Shown here: positions 49,930 to 58,950 of the stretch, piece by piece
How positions within the stretch are numbered: the stretch's first letter is position 1
Layout of the letters: each line of letters begins with the position of its first letter
Origin: Candidatus Krumholzibacteriota bacterium
GTDB lineage: Bacteria; Krumholzibacteriota; Krumholzibacteriia; Krumholzibacteriales; Krumholzibacteriaceae
Reading direction: 5' to 3'
Assembly (NCBI GenBank): GCA_016931295.1
Contig: JAFGEZ010000019.1
Coordinates: 1-64,000 of the forward strand
DNA: 64,000 nt
Program-made: the position numbers and the translations under genes
The notes under the pieces: model-generated
Seen by the model: only the letters and a program-made list of their open reading frames with translations
Databases searched by the model: none
Told to the model about the DNA's origin: nothing

Positions 49930-51428
49930 TGCTGACGGCGCTGGGCGCGGGGATCGGCCGTGTGGAATCCGCGGCCGCGGGGGCGGTCGAGGTGTCCGGC
50001 ATCGCGATCGACACGCGGGAGATGACCGGCGGCGAGCTCTTCGTCGCGATCCGCGGCGGGCGGGCCGACGGACTCGATTTCATCGACGAGGCCGTGCAAC
50101 TCGGCGCGTCGGCGGTGGCGGCGGACCGGCACGTCGAGACGACGGTTCCCGTCTTGCGGGTGCGCGACGGCGCGGAGGCCGCCGCACTTCTCGCCCGGCG
50201 GTTCTACGGCGAGCCGGACCGGGACATGACCCTCGCCGGCGTCACCGGCACCAACGGCAAGACCTCCGTCTGCTTCCTGTTGCGCTCCATACTCGGCGGC
50301 GACCGCGGTCCGGCGGGTATCATCGGGACGGTCGGCTCCGGGGCGGGCGACCATCTCGACGCGACGGCCAACACGACGCCCTCCCCGGTCGAGACGAATC
50401 GCCTTCTCGCCGGCTTCCGCGACGCGGGATGCCGGTCGGCCGTGATGGAGGTGAGCTCGCACGCGACAATCCAGAAGCGGATCGCCGGGCTCGAGTTCGA
50501 CGCGGCCGTTTACACGAACATCACCCGCGACCATCTCGACTATCACGGCACCTTCGAGAATTACCGCCGGGCGAAGGAGCTCTTCGCCCGCTCGCTCGTC
50601 GGGTCGGATCGGGAGAAGAAACCGGGCGTTCTCGTCTACAACGTGGACGACCGCCACGTGCGGGAGATCGGCGAGGAATTCGCGGGACAAACGGTCTCCT
50701 ACGGGATCGAGCGCCCTGCTGACGTCCGTGCCGCCGGACTCGAGGCGGATCTCGAAGGGACCCGTTTCACCATCGAGGCGGGAACGGGCGAGACGCCGGT
50801 TCGCCTGCGTCTGCTCGGCCGCTTTTCCGCGATGAACGCGCTCGCCGCCGCCGCGGCGGCCACGGCCCTCGGCATCCCCCCGGACGCGATCCGGCGCGGG
50901 CTCGAGGAGGCGCCGGCCGTTCCCGGACGCTTCCAGCTCGTCTCCCGGCCCGGCGGCCCCTCGATCGTCGTCGACTACGCGCACACCCCCGACGCCCTCG
51001 AGCGGGTGCTCGGGTTCTGCGCCGAGCTGGGCGCGAAGCGGATCGTGACCGTCTTCGGATGCGGGGGCGACCGGGACCGCGGCAAGCGTCCCGAGATGGG
51101 CCGGATCGCCGCCCGGTTCAGCGACGAGGTCGTCGTCACCGACGACAATCCGCGCACCGAGGACCCGGCGGCGATCGTCGCGGACATCCTCGAGGGGCTC
51201 CGCGGCGGATCGACCCCCTTCGAGGTCGTCGCCGACCGCGGCGAGGCGATCCGGCGGGCGGTGGAGGGCGCATCGGCGGGCGAGATCGTCGTGATCGCCG
51301 GCAAGGGCCACGAAGACTACCAGATCGTCGGCGACGAGCGGCGGCATTTCAGCGACGTCGAGGAGGCCCGCAGGGCGCTCCGGTCGACGGGGGGACGGGA
51401 TGAAGCGGGGGGACGGGATGAAGACTGA
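49926..51428 (+). CDS. murE: UDP-MurNAc-tripeptide synthetase MurE
   Basis: Adds the third amino acid of the stem peptide in the cytoplasm. The 500-residue protein has the P-loop GTNGKTSVCFLLRS, ANTTPSPVETNRLLAGF, the YTNITRDHLDYHGTFENYRR segment with the metal/carbamate region, and DNPRTEDP. The DNPR motif is the marker of meso-diaminopimelate-adding MurE. The C-terminus carries GGRDEAGGRDED, a direct product of an 18-bp tandem duplication. ATG start overlapping the ftsI stop (a second ATG follows at once); the 3' end overlaps murF. Confidence 0.95.
   Translation: MMLTALGAGIGRVESAAAGAVEVSGIAIDTREMTGGELFVAIRGGRADGLDFIDEAVQLGASAVAADRHVETTVPVLRVRDGAEAAALLARRFYGEPDRDMTLAGVTGTNGKTSVCFLLRSILGGDRGPAGIIGTVGSGAGDHLDATANTTPSPVETNRLLAGFRDAGCRSAVMEVSSHATIQKRIAGLEFDAAVYTNITRDHLDYHGTFENYRRAKELFARSLVGSDREKKPGVLVYNVDDRHVREIGEEFAGQTVSYGIERPADVRAAGLEADLEGTRFTIEAGTGETPVRLRLLGRFSAMNALAAAAAATALGIPPDAIRRGLEEAPAVPGRFQLVSRPGGPSIVVDYAHTPDALERVLGFCAELGAKRIVTVFGCGGDRDRGKRPEMGRIAARFSDEVVVTDDNPRTEDPAAIVADILEGLRGGSTPFEVVADRGEAIRRAVEGASAGEIVVIAGKGHEDYQIVGDERRHFSDVEEARRALRSTGGRDEAGGRDED
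51389..51423 (+). repeat. 18-bp tandem duplication at the murE/murF junction
   Basis: The unit GGGGGGACGGGATGAAGC occurs at 51389-51406 and again at 51407-51423 (17 bases matching, the next base being A). Each copy holds a purine-rich ribosome-binding site and an in-frame ATG for murF. Being 18 bases long, it keeps both the murE and the murF frame. Confidence 0.9.
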
Positions 51429-52815
51429 TCGCGCATGGATCGCGCGCGCCCTCGCGGCGGCGGGCTACGAGGGGCCGGAGCCGTCGGGCGGAACGGTCGA
51501 TGGAGTCACGATCGACACGCGCGCCGGATGCGAGGGCGCCCTCTTCGTCGCCCTTCCCGGCTCGGAGGCGGACGGCCACGACTTCGTCGCCGACGCGGCG
51601 GCGCGGGGCGCGGCGGCCGTGCTCGTTTCCCTCGACCGGGCGAATGGAATCGACGCGGGCGAGGCGACGGTCTTCGCCGTGCCCGACCCGCTCGCCGGGC
51701 TGCAGGCGCTCGCCGCCGCCTGGCGAAACGAAGTCGATCCGGTCACCGTGGGGATAACGGGGACCAACGGGAAGACGAACACGAAGGAGCTCGTCGCGGC
51801 GGTGCTCCGCACGCGGCACCGCGTCCACGCGACGCCCGGCAATCTCAACAACCACATCGGCCTGCCACTCACGCTCCTCGGCATGGAGAGCGGGGCGGAG
51901 GTCCTCGTGGCCGAGATGGGAGCCAGCCATGCCGGCGAGATCCGCGCGCTCGCGGCGATCGCCTGCCCCTCGACGGGGGTCGTCACCAACATCGGTCCGG
52001 GGCACCTCGCGTTCTTCGAGACCCTCGACGGTGTGGCCGCGGCGAAGGCGGAGCTCCTCGAGGCCCTGCCGGCCGACGGAACCGCCGTCATCCCGGCCGA
52101 CGACGAATTCCGCCTCTTCCTCGCCGGGCGGTCGCCCGCCCCCGTCCTCTCCTTCGGTTTCGCCGCGGACGCCGACGTGCGGGTGGAGGCGGCCGAGCGG
52201 ACCGGGTCGGGATACCGGTGCCTGATCGGCGGCACGGCGGTGGAGATCCCCCGTTTCGGGCGCCACCATCTCCTCAACGCGGCCGCGGCCCTCGCCGTGG
52301 GACGCGTTCTCGGCGTCGACGGCGAGGCGGCCGCCCGCGCCCTCGCCGACGCGCCCCCGCCCCCCGGGCGCGGGGGGATCTCGCGGATCGGCGGGGTGAC
52401 GATCGTCGACGAGACCTACAACGCCAATCCGGCTTCCCTGCGGGCGGCCGTCGAGGCGTTCATGGAGCTTCCCGTCGAGGGGAAGCGCTGGCTCGTGCTC
52501 GGCGACATGCTCGAGTTGGGCGGGGAGAGCGCCGTCCTGCACGCCGAATCCGGGGTCTTCTGCGGCAAGGCGGGCGTCGACGGGCTCGTGACGATCGGCA
52601 GCGAGACGATCGAGATCAGCCGCGCCGCGGCGCTTCAGCGCAAGGCGCCGCCCGCGATCAGCCATTTCCTCGATCCCGTCTCTCTCGCCGCGTATCTCGC
52701 GGAACGGACCGGGCCCGGCGACGCCCTGCTCGTGAAGGGGTCCCGGGGCTCGCGCATGGAACTCGTCATCGAGGCCCTGCGCCGGCTCGCCGGCGGCGGA
52801 ACGGAGGAGGCCTGA
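51418..52815 (+). CDS. murF: UDP-MurNAc-tripeptide--D-alanyl-D-alanine ligase MurF
   Basis: Adds D-Ala-D-Ala to complete the pentapeptide. From the second ATG it has 465 residues: a MurF-type N-terminal domain (VDGVTIDTRAGCEGALFVAL), the P-loop GITGTNGKTNTKELVAAVL, the NNHIGLPLTLLGM and AEMGASHAGEIRALA segments typical of MurF, and VDETYNANPASLRAAVEAF. The start at 51418 is preceded by GGGGGGA; an equivalent copy at 51400 created by the tandem duplication would add six residues. Its stop overlaps the mraY start (TGATG). Confidence 0.95.
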   Translation: MKTDRAWIARALAAAGYEGPEPSGGTVDGVTIDTRAGCEGALFVALPGSEADGHDFVADAAARGAAAVLVSLDRANGIDAGEATVFAVPDPLAGLQALAAAWRNEVDPVTVGITGTNGKTNTKELVAAVLRTRHRVHATPGNLNNHIGLPLTLLGMESGAEVLVAEMGASHAGEIRALAAIACPSTGVVTNIGPGHLAFFETLDGVAAAKAELLEALPADGTAVIPADDEFRLFLAGRSPAPVLSFGFAADADVRVEAAERTGSGYRCLIGGTAVEIPRFGRHHLLNAAAALAVGRVLGVDGEAAARALADAPPPPGRGGISRIGGVTIVDETYNANPASLRAAVEAFMELPVEGKRWLVLGDMLELGGESAVLHAESGVFCGKAGVDGLVTIGSETIEISRAAALQRKAPPAISHFLDPVSLAAYLAERTGPGDALLVKGSRGSRMELVIEALRRLAGGGTEEA

Positions 52816-53900
52816 TGCTCTACCATCTCCTCTATCCGCTCCGGGACGCTTTCTTCGCGTTCAACGTCTTCCGCTACATCACCTTCCGGGCGGCCTACGC
52901 GACGGTCACCGCCCTGCTGATCTGCTTCGTCTTCGGGCCGCGCCTGATCCGTCTCCTCGCGCGTCTCCAGCGCGGACACGGGGTCAGGGAGGACGTGCCG
53001 GAGACGCACAACCGGAAGATCGGCACGCCGACGATGGGGGGGATCCTCATCATCGCGGGCGTCGTCTTCCCAACGGTGCTCTGGGCCGACATGGGCAACT
53101 CCTTTATCCGGCTCGTGCTCGTCGTGACGGTCTGGACCGGGCTGATCGGCTTCTGGGACGACTGGCTCAGCGTCGTCAAGAAACGGAACAAGGGTCTCGT
53201 GGGGCGCTACAAGCTCCTCGGGCAGCTGGTATTCGGGGCGGTTCTCGGACTCTTCCTCTACCTCAACCCACTCGTCCAGGAGGGCGTGACGAGGACCGCC
53301 ATCCCTTTCTTCAAGGACCTCTACATCGACTGGGGGCTCTTCTACATCCCCCTCGTGATGCTCGTCGTGACGGGCACGTCGAACGCCGTCAATCTCGCCG
53401 ACGGTCTCGACGGCCTCGCCGCCGGCACGGGGGCCTTCTGCTTTTTCGCCTTCGCCGCCCTCGCCTACCTGACGGGAAACCGCGTCTTCGCCGACTACCT
53501 GAACATCACCTACATGGAGGGGGCGGGGGAGCTGGCGATCTACTGCATGTCGATGGTGGGGGCCACGCTCGGCTTCCTGTGGTTCAACGCCCACCCGGCG
53601 CAGATCTTCATGGGCGACACCGGATCGCTCGCCCTCGGCGGGGCGCTCGGCACGGTGGCCGTTCTTCTCAAGCGCGAGCTGCTCCTCGTCGTGATCGGGG
53701 GGATCTTCGTCGCCGAGGCCCTCTCGGTGATCATCCAGGTCGTCTCCTTCCGGCTCACGGGGAAGCGGGTCTTCTTGATGGCGCCCCTGCATCACCACTT
53801 CGAGCTCAAGGGGTGGGCGGAGAGCAAGATCGTCGTACGCGTATGGATCATCGCGGTGCTGCTGGTGCTGCTGTCCATCAGCTCGCTGAAACTGCAGTGA
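52815..53900 (+). CDS. mraY: Phospho-MurNAc-pentapeptide translocase MraY
   Basis: Makes lipid I on undecaprenyl phosphate. The 361-residue protein has ten or so membrane helices and the family motifs THNRKIGTPTMGGILIIAG, FWDDWLSVVKKRNKGLVGRY, NAVNLADGLDGLAAG, MGDTGSLALGGALG and the HHHFELKGW histidine motif. The start ATG overlaps the murF stop. It is followed after 10 bases by murD. Confidence 0.97.
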   Translation: MLYHLLYPLRDAFFAFNVFRYITFRAAYATVTALLICFVFGPRLIRLLARLQRGHGVREDVPETHNRKIGTPTMGGILIIAGVVFPTVLWADMGNSFIRLVLVVTVWTGLIGFWDDWLSVVKKRNKGLVGRYKLLGQLVFGAVLGLFLYLNPLVQEGVTRTAIPFFKDLYIDWGLFYIPLVMLVVTGTSNAVNLADGLDGLAAGTGAFCFFAFAALAYLTGNRVFADYLNITYMEGAGELAIYCMSMVGATLGFLWFNAHPAQIFMGDTGSLALGGALGTVAVLLKRELLLVVIGGIFVAEALSVIIQVVSFRLTGKRVFLMAPLHHHFELKGWAESKIVVRVWIIAVLLVLLSISSLKLQ

Positions 53901-53910
53901 CGGGATCGGA

Positions 53911-55263
53911 ATGATGACAAGGATGCAGACGACAGGAGAGGGATACCGGGGAAAGCGGGTGCTCGTTCTCGGGCTCGCGCGGAGCGGGCGCGCCGCGATG
54001 CGGCTCCTCTCCGCGGCGGGAGCCGACGTCCTCGGCGCCGACGAGAAGGGCGGGATCGAGGGGGTCGAGGGGGCGGTTTGCCTCGGGCCATTCTCGGCGG
54101 AGCTTCTCGACGGGCGGGACGAGGTGATCCTCTCCCCGGGCATCCCGATCGACCATCCGATCGTCCTGGCCGCGGCGGAACGCGGGATCCCCGTGACCGG
54201 CGAGCTGGCTTTCGGCGCGCGGTTCGTCCGGGCGCCGATCGTCGCCGTGACCGGCACGAACGGCAAATCGACGACCGTCTCCATGATCGGGGCGATCCTC
54301 GACGCGGCGGGGATCCCCGCGATCGTCGCGGGGAACGTCGGCCTGCCCCTCTCGGAGGTTGCCGCCGATCTCGGGCCCGACGGCGTCTGCGTTCTCGAGG
54401 TGAGTTCCTTCCAGCTCGAGGCGGCGGCGGATTTCCGCGCGCGCGCCGCGGGGATCCTCAACATGACCCCCGATCACCTCGACCGGTACGCCGACGCGGA
54501 GGCCTACTACGCGGCGAAGCTGCGTATCGCGAAAAACGCCAGACCGGACGATCTCTTCTTCTTCAACGCCGAGGACGAACGCTGCCGCGCGGCGGCGGCG
54601 GCCTTCCCCGGCGAAACCGTTTCCTTCAGCGTCCGCCGCGCGCTCGACGCTGGGGTCTTCCTCGACGGCGACAGACTGGTGCGGGCCTCGGCGGGCAGGC
54701 GGGAGACGATCATGCGCCGCGGAGAGCTCGGCGTCGTCGGCACGCACAACGTCGAGAACGCCCTCGCCGCCATCGCCGCCCTGTCGTGGCTCGATGTGCC
54801 CGCGGCGGCGATTTGCCGGGCGCTCGCCGGTTTCCGCGGGCTTCCGCACCGGATGGAACTCGTCGCGGTGCTGGACGGCGTCTCCTGGTACAACGATTCC
54901 AAGGCGACGAACGTCGAGGCGGCCGTCAAGAGCCTCGAGGGGCTCGATGCGCCGGTCGTCCTCATCGCCGGCGGACACGACAAGGGCGGGGACTTCACGA
55001 AGCTCCTCGCCGTGCGGGACCGGCTCGTCGCCGTCATCACGATCGGTGAGGCGGCGCCCCTGATCGAGGAGGCCCTCGGGGGCCGGGTCCCGGTCGCGGG
55101 CGCCTCGGTGATGCAGCGGGCCGTCGAGACGGCGGCGCGCACCGCGACCGCCGGCCAGCTCGTCGTTCTGTCGCCAGCCTGCGCGAGCTTCGACCAGTTC
55201 GAGGACTTCGAGCACCGCGGAGAGGTCTTCCGCGCGTGCGTCCGCGCCCTGGAGGAACGGTGA
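53911..55263 (+). CDS. murD: UDP-MurNAc-L-alanine--D-glutamate ligase MurD
   Basis: Adds D-glutamate to UDP-MurNAc-L-Ala. The 450-residue protein has the N-terminal Rossmann-like VLVLGLARSGRAAMRLL, the P-loop VTGTNGKSTTVSMIGAIL, EVSSFQLEAAADFR, NMTPDHLDRY and the C-terminal WYNDSKATNVEAAVKSL and LSPACASFDQFEDFEHRG segments. All are typical of MurD. The ATG at 53911 has a nearby second ATG at 53914 that cannot be excluded. The stop overlaps the ftsW start. Confidence 0.96.
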   Translation: MMTRMQTTGEGYRGKRVLVLGLARSGRAAMRLLSAAGADVLGADEKGGIEGVEGAVCLGPFSAELLDGRDEVILSPGIPIDHPIVLAAAERGIPVTGELAFGARFVRAPIVAVTGTNGKSTTVSMIGAILDAAGIPAIVAGNVGLPLSEVAADLGPDGVCVLEVSSFQLEAAADFRARAAGILNMTPDHLDRYADAEAYYAAKLRIAKNARPDDLFFFNAEDERCRAAAAAFPGETVSFSVRRALDAGVFLDGDRLVRASAGRRETIMRRGELGVVGTHNVENALAAIAALSWLDVPAAAICRALAGFRGLPHRMELVAVLDGVSWYNDSKATNVEAAVKSLEGLDAPVVLIAGGHDKGGDFTKLLAVRDRLVAVITIGEAAPLIEEALGGRVPVAGASVMQRAVETAARTATAGQLVVLSPACASFDQFEDFEHRGEVFRACVRALEER

Positions 55264-56432
55264 TGAGACGGGAGAGCCCCGCATACGATCGCGCGATGCT
55301 CTACGCCGTGCTCGTCCTCACGGCGATCGGGCTCGTGATGGTGATGTCCGCCAGCCAGATCGTCGCCCGGCAGAAATTCAGTTCCCCCTTCTTCTTCCTC
55401 GAACGCCACGCCGTGCGGCTCGCCGTCGGTCTCGCGCTCATGTTCCTCCTCATGCGCGTGCCCTACGGGATCTATCGCCGCGTCGCCCCCTGGTTCCTCG
55501 TGGCGGGGTTCGTCCTCCTCGTGGCGCTCTTCCCCTGGGGACGGCGCATACGCGGCTCGAACAGGTGGCTCTTCCTCCCCCTGCTCAATTTCATGCTGCA
55601 GCCGGTCGAGCTGGCGAAGATCGCGCTCATCATTTTCCTCTCCGCGAAACTCGCCGGCTGGCGCCGGCCGGAGAACTTCCGCGAGCACGTCCTTCCCCTG
55701 CTCGGCGCGGGGCTGGCCATGGCCGCCCTCGTCGTCTGCCAGCCGAACGTCTCGAACGCCGTGTTCATCATTCTTCTCACGTTCACGATGCTCTTCATCG
55801 GAGGGTGCCGCACGCTCCACCTCCTCAGCGCCGGGGCGGCGATCATCGCCGCCTCGGCGCCCTTCCTGTACCGTTTCGGGCACGTGAGCGGCCGGGTGCG
55901 CTCCTTTCTCGGGGGCGGGGCGGATGCCGACGGCCTGGGCTACCACGTCGACCAGTCGCTGATCGCGCTCGGTTCCGGCTTCCTCTTCGGCGCGGGACCG
56001 GGCCGCGGCCACCAGAAGTACAATTTCCTGCCCGACGCGCACACCGACTTCATCTATTCGATCATCGGCGAGGAACTGGGAATCATCGGGACGGCCTGCG
56101 TCCTGGCCCTCTTCGCCTTCCTGCTGCTGCGGGCGATCCGCGCCGCGCGACGCGTACCCGACCGTTTCGGTGCGCTCCTCGCCCTGGGGATCGGCTTCTC
56201 GATCGCCGGGACGGCCTTCATCAACATGTCGATGACGCTCGGCCTCCTGCCGACCGCGGGGCTCCCGCTCCCCTTCGTCTCCTACGGCGGCTCGTCGCTG
56301 ATGACGTCGCTCGCCGCGACGGGGATTTTGCTGAACGTCTCCCGCCACGGACCGGTTGTCGCGACGACCGCGAAAAAGCGGAACGGACGGCGGCGCGTCT
56401 ACGCGCGGCGGGTAGGGGAGGCGGTCGCATGA
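55263..56432 (+). CDS. ftsW: Septal peptidoglycan polymerase FtsW
   Basis: The SEDS-family glycosyltransferase that polymerises lipid II with FtsI. The 389-residue protein has about ten membrane helices with the family segments MVMSASQIVARQKFSSPFFF, GSNRWLFLPLLNFMLQPVEL, GRGHQKYNFLPDAHTDFIYS with IIGEELG, and LPLPFVSYGGSSLMTSLAAT. ATG start at 55263 with GGAGGAACGG upstream, overlapping the murD stop by one base; the upstream extension to 55236 lies inside murD. murG overlaps its stop in an ATGA. Confidence 0.96.
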   Translation: MRRESPAYDRAMLYAVLVLTAIGLVMVMSASQIVARQKFSSPFFFLERHAVRLAVGLALMFLLMRVPYGIYRRVAPWFLVAGFVLLVALFPWGRRIRGSNRWLFLPLLNFMLQPVELAKIALIIFLSAKLAGWRRPENFREHVLPLLGAGLAMAALVVCQPNVSNAVFIILLTFTMLFIGGCRTLHLLSAGAAIIAASAPFLYRFGHVSGRVRSFLGGGADADGLGYHVDQSLIALGSGFLFGAGPGRGHQKYNFLPDAHTDFIYSIIGEELGIIGTACVLALFAFLLLRAIRAARRVPDRFGALLALGIGFSIAGTAFINMSMTLGLLPTAGLPLPFVSYGGSSLMTSLAATGILLNVSRHGPVVATTAKKRNGRRRVYARRVGEAVA

Positions 56433-57541
56433 GAGATCGCGCGCCGAGGATCCTTTTCGCCGGCGGCGGCACGGGCGGACACCTCTATCCGGCCATCGCC
56501 GTCGCCCGCGAGTTGCAGGCGCGGCACGAGGGGGCGCGGATCCTGTTCGTCGGCACCCGGCGCGGCATCGAATCGCGCGTCGTGCCGGCGGAGAAACTGG
56601 ACATCCAGTTCATCGCGTCGAGAGGCGTGCGGGGGCGGGGCGCCGTCGGCGCGGGGGTCACCGCGATGGTTCTCGCGGCCGGCGTGCTGCAGGCGATCCG
56701 CATCGTCACGGGGTTCGCTCCCGACATCGTCTTCGGATCGGGGGGATACGCGAGTGCGGCCGTCGTCATCGCCGCCTCGGCGCTGCGCAGGCGCATCGTC
56801 CTGCAGGAGCAGAACTCGATCCCCGGGCTCACCAACAGGAAGCTCGCGCGCCGGGCCGAGCGGATCTACCTCGGATTCGAGAGCGCGGGCCGCTGGCTTG
56901 CCGGCCACCCGGGGCTCCTCGTGACGGGGAATCCCCTCCGGCGCGAACTCTTCGACGAAACCGGGGATGCGCGCGGCTCCTTCGGCTTCGACGAGCGTCC
57001 CGTGCTGCTCGTCTTCGGCGGAAGCCAGGGGGCCAGGACGCTCAACGACGCCGCCGCCGGTTTCCTCGCCGAAGCGACCGGCGTGCAGGGGATCGTGCAG
57101 ACGGGCGAGCAGGATTACGAACGGATCGCACGCATGCTCGCACCGGCCGGTCGGCGCGTGCGGGTCGTCCCCTACATCGAGGCGATGCATCTCGCCTACC
57201 GGGCGGCCGACGTCGTCCTTTCCCGCGCGGGCGCGCTCAGCGTCGCCGAGATCGCCGCGGTCGGGCTCCCGGCGATCCTCGTTCCCTATCCGCACGCCGC
57301 CGACGATCACCAGAGCTGGAACGCCCGGGCGCTCGTCGATGCGGGCGGGGCGGTCTCGATCGCCGACGCAAACCTCGACGGCGGATCGCTCGCCGCCGCC
57401 GTGCGGGGGATACTGGAGGAGCCGGGGCAGATCGAACGGATGAAGGAGGCCCTCGGCCGACTTCCCGGCGGCGCCGGGGCGACGGGGGCGATCGCCGACG
57501 ACATGGATCGCCTGCTGGCGGACGCGGAAGGGAACGGATGA
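56429..57541 (+). CDS. murG: UDP-GlcNAc:lipid I N-acetylglucosaminyltransferase MurG
   Basis: Converts lipid I to lipid II at the inner face of the membrane. The 370-residue GT28 enzyme has ILFAGGGTGGHLYPAIAVAR, the GSGGYASAAVVIAA segment, LQEQNSIPGLTNR, LVFGGSQGARTLNDAA and SRAGALSVAEIAAVGLPAIL with YPHAADDHQ, the UDP-GlcNAc site. ATG start with GGGGAGG upstream, overlapping the ftsW stop. The stop overlaps the first murC ATG. Confidence 0.97.
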   Translation: MRDRAPRILFAGGGTGGHLYPAIAVARELQARHEGARILFVGTRRGIESRVVPAEKLDIQFIASRGVRGRGAVGAGVTAMVLAAGVLQAIRIVTGFAPDIVFGSGGYASAAVVIAASALRRRIVLQEQNSIPGLTNRKLARRAERIYLGFESAGRWLAGHPGLLVTGNPLRRELFDETGDARGSFGFDERPVLLVFGGSQGARTLNDAAAGFLAEATGVQGIVQTGEQDYERIARMLAPAGRRVRVVPYIEAMHLAYRAADVVLSRAGALSVAEIAAVGLPAILVPYPHAADDHQSWNARALVDAGGAVSIADANLDGGSLAAAVRGILEEPGQIERMKEALGRLPGGAGATGAIADDMDRLLADAEGNG

Positions 57542-58950
57542 CCGGCGAGGGAGAGGAAGGGAGACGGACGATGCTCGGACGGGTGCGGCGGATACACTTC
57601 GTCGGGATCGGCGGGATCGGCATGAGCGGGATCGCGGAGGTCCTCTTCAATCTCGGTTTCACGGTGAGCGGATCGGACATCGCCGCCAACCCGATGGTCG
57701 ATCGGCTCGTTTCCCTGGGGATCGAGGTGAAGCGGGGCCACGACGCGGCGAACGTCGCCGAGGCCGACGCGATCGTCGTCTCCTCGGCGATCCGGGCCGA
57801 CAACCCTGAGGTCGCCGCGGCGCGCGAACGAGGGATCCCCGTGATTCCGCGGTCGGACATGCTCGGCGAACTCCTCCGGATGAAGACGGGGATCGCCGTC
57901 GCCGGCGCCCACGGCAAGACGACGACCACCTCGATGGTCGCCGCCGTCCTCGAACGGGCCGGGCTCGATCCGACCGTCGTGGTCGGCGGACGCGTGAAGA
58001 GCCGGGGCTCCAACGTCAGGCTCGGCAAGGGGGAGTTCCTCGTCGCAGAGGTCGACGAGAGCGACGGCAACTTCGTCAGGCTCTCGCCGGCGATGGCGAT
58101 CATCACCAACATCGATCTCGAGCACGTCGATTTCTACGGGAGCCTCGAGCGGATCTACGAGGCCTTCATCTCCTTCGCACGGCGCGTCCCCTTCAACGGG
58201 GCGGTCGTCTGCTGCGTCGACGATCCGCACCTTCGCGCGATACTGCCGCGGATCGGCCGGCGGATCGTCTCCTGCGGTCTCGGCGCGGAGGCGGAGGTGC
58301 GCGGGCAGATCGAGGAGGAGTCGTCAGAGGGCACGCTCTTTTCCGTGTCGGTCAGGGGCGAAAACCGCGGGAAGATCAGGCAGCGGCTCCCGGGGCGCCA
58401 CAACGTGCTCAACGCGCTCTGCGTCTGCGGGCTCGCCGAGGAACTGGAAATCGGGTTCGCGACGGTCCGCGACGCCCTCGAGGAGTTCCAGGGTGTCGCG
58501 CGGCGCTTCGAGATCAAGGGCGAGACCGGCGGGATCCTCTTCGTCGACGATTACGGACATCATCCGACGGAGATCGCCGCGGCCGTCGGCGCTGCCCGTC
58601 GCGCGTACGACCGGCGGCTCGTCGTGGTGTTCCAGCCGCACCGGTACACGCGGACGCGCGATCTGCACGAACGGTTCGACTCGTGCTTCTCGGCGGCCGA
58701 CGAGACGATCGTGACGGACATCTACGCGGCGGGGGAACCGCCGATCCCCGGCGTGACGGCCGAGCTCGTCTACCGGGCCGCGCGCCGCGGCGGAGCACGC
58801 GCGACGTACGTCCACGGCTGGGAGGATTTGCGGGCCGCCCTGGCCGGGATGCTGAAGCCGGGGGATCTCGTCCTCACGCTCGGAGCCGGCGACATCCACC
58901 GCATCGCCGAGGAGATCCTCGCCGAGGGCCTGGAAAGAGGGGAACGATGA
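57538..58950 (+). CDS. murC: UDP-N-acetylmuramate--L-alanine ligase MurC
   Basis: Attaches the first amino acid to UDP-MurNAc. The 470-residue protein has IHFVGIGGIGMSGIAEVLFN, the P-loop AGAHGKTTTTSMVAAVLERA, AEVDESDGNFVRL, NIDLEHVDFYGS and the C-terminal DDYGHHPTEIAAAVGAAR and FQPHRYTRTRDL segments. Two starts are possible: ATG 57538, coupled to the murG stop, and ATG 57571, preceded by GGGAGACGG and placing the glycine loop nearer the usual position. The longer form is listed. The usual murB and ddl do not follow; ftsQ overlaps the stop. Confidence 0.95.
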   Translation: MTGEGEEGRRTMLGRVRRIHFVGIGGIGMSGIAEVLFNLGFTVSGSDIAANPMVDRLVSLGIEVKRGHDAANVAEADAIVVSSAIRADNPEVAAARERGIPVIPRSDMLGELLRMKTGIAVAGAHGKTTTTSMVAAVLERAGLDPTVVVGGRVKSRGSNVRLGKGEFLVAEVDESDGNFVRLSPAMAIITNIDLEHVDFYGSLERIYEAFISFARRVPFNGAVVCCVDDPHLRAILPRIGRRIVSCGLGAEAEVRGQIEEESSEGTLFSVSVRGENRGKIRQRLPGRHNVLNALCVCGLAEELEIGFATVRDALEEFQGVARRFEIKGETGGILFVDDYGHHPTEIAAAVGAARRAYDRRLVVVFQPHRYTRTRDLHERFDSCFSAADETIVTDIYAAGEPPIPGVTAELVYRAARRGGARATYVHGWEDLRAALAGMLKPGDLVLTLGAGDIHRIAEEILAEGLERGER

